Assembly: GCA_023052935.1 (NCBI GenBank)
Contig: CM041297.1
Location: 93,031,521 to 93,095,520 of the forward strand
DNA from: Piezodorus guildinii
Lineage: Eukaryota > Arthropoda > Insecta > Hemiptera > Pentatomidae
Length of the DNA stretch: 64,000 bases
Reading direction: 5' to 3'
Made by a program: the position numbers and the translations under genes. Under the pieces are notes generated by a model. It saw only the letters and a program-made list of their open reading frames with translations, was not told the origin of the DNA and ran no database searches. Of this stretch, positions 60,932 to 64,000 are shown piece by piece. How positions within the stretch are numbered: the first letter of the stretch is position 1; each line of letters begins with the position of its first letter.

Positions 60932-61024
60932 ATGGCCGGCAGGAGTTTGTTAACGTTATCTATCTTGTTCCTTTTAACGTTTATAATGGCTGCCTCGGAC
61001 GGTATAATGGCCAATGATATATAG
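60932..61024 (+). CDS. Short ORF with signal-peptide-like start, possible first exon
   Basis: ATG opens MAGRSLLTLSILFLLTFIMA then ASDG: basic n-region, about 15-residue hydrophobic core, small residues AAS at a plausible cleavage site. It stops at 61022-61024, but a GT (61002) after GGACG could be a donor. Just downstream another frame reads NSTTEINRASSSLKGFFKAT and RTTRANYLVTRDVLCNL, protein-like and possibly from the same broken gene. G+C is above background. Function unknown. Confidence 0.3.
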   Translation: MAGRSLLTLSILFLLTFIMAASDGIMANDI

Positions 61025-61219
61025 AAGGCAATGACTACCGTAATTAATAAAGCTTCTGAATATGCCCTCGGGCTCAAGTGGTTTCTTGAATAGTACAACT
61101 GAAATCAATAGAGCTTCGTCTTCTTTGAAAGGCTTTTTCAAAGCTACTATTTCATCAGATCGTACTACCAGAGCTAACTACCTCGTTACTAGGGATGTTC
61201 TCTGTAATTTATAGATCAT

Positions 61220-62870
61220 CAAGTGAAGAAACATCAACACAATCAGGAATGTTTTTAATTTTACCCAATCCCATCTCTACAACGTTAATTAAGACAATTG
61301 AAGTAATAGTTTCAGAATTAAAAAATTAAAACAACGGAAAGTCCTAGTATGTAAATTACAATAATTAAAAAAAAACATAATCCAGATTACAAGAACAAAA
61401 AACAAACCTAGTCCCCGGATTCCAGGAATGCAATTCGAATATTTATGATGATGATGCAGACATGGACATCGAAACATCCAGAAATATGTAATAATAAATA
61501 AATTTATAAAGTAGAGATTGTTCTAATAAATTATATAATATAGTAAACTCTTCATATTTGGAAGATTGAAACTTTTTCATATTTTACGGTTAGAACTTAA
61601 CCAATAAATAATTTTATGTGTGTGTGAGTGCATATGTATAAGAAATAATACTCCATATATATAATTGAGATTGTTTAGCTGTCCTCTTATTTCCATTTAA
61701 TGTTAAAATGAGATAACTATATATCTGATCTCTTGGATTCTGATTTACTCTACAAGTGGAGGGATAAGCTCAATCTGGGGTTCCTTTAGCAGATTTTAAA
61801 AATTGTATATAGTTATGATTGTGTGTATGATGATTATTTATTTCTCAGTTTGTATTTATCTCAATTTTAAGTTGTATTTGTGTTTATTTTTTTATTTTTA
61901 TTTTTATATATATATATATATATAATATATATATATTATATTTTATTTATGTAATTTGACTTTATCATTATTTTCTTTATATATTGTGTGAATGTGGTCT
62001 CACATTACAATTGCTACTGTTCATTTAGAAACAAATTGTCATATATCTCAATAAATATTAAAAAATAAATACATATATCTGATAAGATCATGAGATTTTT
62101 TCAATAATATTTTTCGATTGGAAATTATTCATGGAATAAGCTGGCAATTCTTGTTACATAGATGCATAAGATAAAGCGGCTGCGGCTTGGATTAGAATTT
62201 TAAAACTTTAATTTAAAGTTTTATTTTAATTATCTACTTTACAATTGGAGGAGGGAAATCCAGCCGATTCCGAAATCCATTGACAGTTCCGTGAGGCGGA
62301 CTACCCTGTCACATTCTCACGATGAGAAAGGACACAGGACCTTACAAAAGAAATCCTTAAGCTGGCTGTTCCATATACATGAACCCCCTCCAACCTATAA
62401 TAAAACGACAATGAATCCCAATGGATAATAAACTGACGATGAGCGACACTTTTTTTTTTTATTTGTATGATTTTTTTTATTTAGTAGTCGAAAGGTCATA
62501 AAGTGAAGAACAAGAGGATTTGTTTTTGTCCGAGTTGATTGGATCATTAACACTTAAAGCAGTTTCGTTATCTAACTGCACTAGCGTTGACTCCGGAATC
62601 TGATGAGGGCTCGTCTACAGATGGCTAAATTTATTGAAAGGGGCTGTTAAGTAAGTACTTGATTTTTTATTAATATACAAGGTTGCTATGAAACATATTT
62701 GATAAAATGTGGCTGAAAATTTAGATATTTTCAGCTATTATATAGCGATAAACGTAACCAATTTTAAGCACATTGCACATTAATTAATGTTCTTTATGAT
62801 CTTATCTATATGTCACCTAATTCAATCCCAAACTTCTTTTATGTTTTTGTTTTTATTCATATTATGTTAG
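61220..62870. other. Nothing firmly assigned
   Basis: AT-rich, with a (TA)n tract at about 61903-61945. A plus-strand frame near 61405-61490 ends YDDDADMDIETSRNM and three stops, like an acidic protein C-terminus, but lacks a supported exon border. Confidence 0.5.
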
Positions 62871-62879
62871 CTAGGACGG

Positions 62880-63150
62880 GTTCGACGTGTGGTTCGAACT
62901 ACAACTTAGGCTGAATTATTTATTCGGTTATTTCAGCCGTGGAGTGACCCTGGCGTATGGTGACCCTCCTCAGGCACACCCAACCTCTATAAAGTGAGTA
63001 CCCAAATATTGGTGGGGAAATCTGAGTCTCTGCTGAAGCTTCATCACCTCCTTTTGAGGCAGGTAGCTGTGAAACAGTACGAATCTGTATTTATACTGAA
63101 CCTAAGACCCTTGATCGGTTGTATTCATATTCAAGTAATTGTTTTTTTTA
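62880..63150 (+). mobile_element. SINE-B copy, diverged head
   Basis: B-box-like GTGGTTCGAACTACAAC, ATTATTTATTCGGTTATTTC, GTATGGTGACCCTCCTCAGG, AAGTGAGTACCCAAA and a T-run end near 63150. Confidence 0.8.
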
Positions 63151-63763
63151 TAGGAATAATGATCCTAATCCCCTCCTCTTCGACTAGAATCTTTATTTTC
63201 ACTGAACCTATTATCCAAGTAAACTATCTAGAACTAGTTGATGAATTATTTTTAAAGTGAATTATAACATGAATTCCAGCAAGACGACTTGAGTGTTCAT
63301 TGTGCTCCAGATTTCATGATATCCAAATTTAATTAGAGTCCGTTTCATCATATTTCCCAAACGTAATTCCATCCCCAAGCTTCCTGGAATCTTGCTATAA
63401 TAATGACCACTGGAATATTTTATTATTAATATTTTTCTTATTCCTTTCTAACATATTTATATAATGCAATGATACCTATTCCATCCATTTGAAATTCAGT
63501 CCATGGGACAGCCACGAAATATGTTCCAAGTTTACGTTTTGATCGCTAAGACGACAAAGTCAACTCTATTTGGCACTACATTCACCAATCGAGTTCAGCA
63601 GTGCACTCACTACCTTAACCTCTACTGGCTTGAAACAACAGAGATGTGATTAAGATTGATGTTAACACAAAGTCCTGCTTAAACCAAGGGACAACGCCGT
63701 CACACACTGTCACGTTTCAGTTAATGCTGAATCAGTTTTGAATAATTTTAATTTTTTTTTTTT

Positions 63764-64000
63764 AGGGCGGCGGAGTGGTCTAGTTGATAGAGCGCTAGTC
63801 TGATGTTATCCGGGTCCTGGGTTTGATTCCCGGCTATGACCGAATATTATTTATTCTGTTAATTCAGACGGGGGGTGACCCTAGGGTATGGTGACTCTCC
63901 TGGGGCAGACACAGCCTTTTTAAAATGGGAACCCAAACTGGAGGAAAAATCTGGCGGCTGAGCGTGATCAAAGCCTAATCACCTCATTGCAATAACATTG
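63764..64000 (+). mobile_element. SINE-B copy, cut by the window edge
   Basis: The best-preserved head: GGCGGAGTGGTCTAGTTGAT (A box) and CCTGGGTTTGATTCCCGGCT (B box), tRNA-like spacing, then the family body to base 64000. Confidence 0.88.

Noticed and set aside
63764..63840. Functional tRNA genes (several tRNA-like A and B boxes in the window)
   Set aside because: The heads lack a foldable full tRNA and are followed by shared SINE bodies and tails.

Overview
This is a window of an animal nuclear genome, most likely an arthropod and probably an insect. The evidence is interrupted genes with GT-AG introns up to about 15 kb, a strongly AT-rich background, many truncated LINE, SINE, mariner and hAT copies, and a 14-3-3 protein closest in my memory to insect zeta (leonardo). 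There are no operons, bacterial genes or CRISPR arrays. I cannot place the order of insect from sequence alone.

Three protein-coding genes can be built exon by exon. (1) 14-3-3 zeta, minus strand, about 0.3-19.1 kb (3' end off the left edge). It has a 300-nt first coding exon, a 15.5-kb intron, a 124-nt exon, and two tandem alternative 164-nt exons coding for the same segment. (2) MRT4/MRTO4, plus strand, 28.1-35.4 kb. It is complete in five exons giving 238 residues and acts in 60S ribosome assembly. (3) A modular extracellular protein, minus strand, ending at 38.1 kb and reaching at least 44.7 kb, with good candidate exons at 50.1 and 52.3 kb. The order is SEA domain, thrombospondin type 1-like segment, Thr/Ser-rich mucin-like stretch, Cys-rich module, four LDL-receptor class A modules, short basic tail. 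Genes 1 and 2 are divergent across 9 kb; genes 2 and 3 are convergent, about 2.5 kb apart. I see no functional link among them.

The rest is intron and intergenic DNA filled with repeats. The families are: a tRNA-headed SINE (called SINE-A here; eight copies, one full with an 11-bp target duplication); a second tRNA-headed SINE (SINE-B; six copies); a possible third (SINE-C); a Helitron2/Helentron-like non-autonomous family with subterminal inverted repeats and a long terminal hairpin; a hAT-type MITE with perfect 8-bp target duplications; a 2.1-kb hAT-ended element with two nested insertions; a mariner copy that lost its catalytic core; and 3' fragments of several LINE clades. There are also local tandem duplications inside the 14-3-3 intron.

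From 53 kb to the right edge I found no firm gene, only repeats and a few short coding-like stretches, one with a signal-peptide-like start at 60.9 kb. I found no clearly new biological system. The best candidates for a second look are the SEA/TSP1/LDLa protein, the Helentron-like family and a 31-bp perfect inverted repeat enclosing a hairpin at 45.8-46.5 kb.
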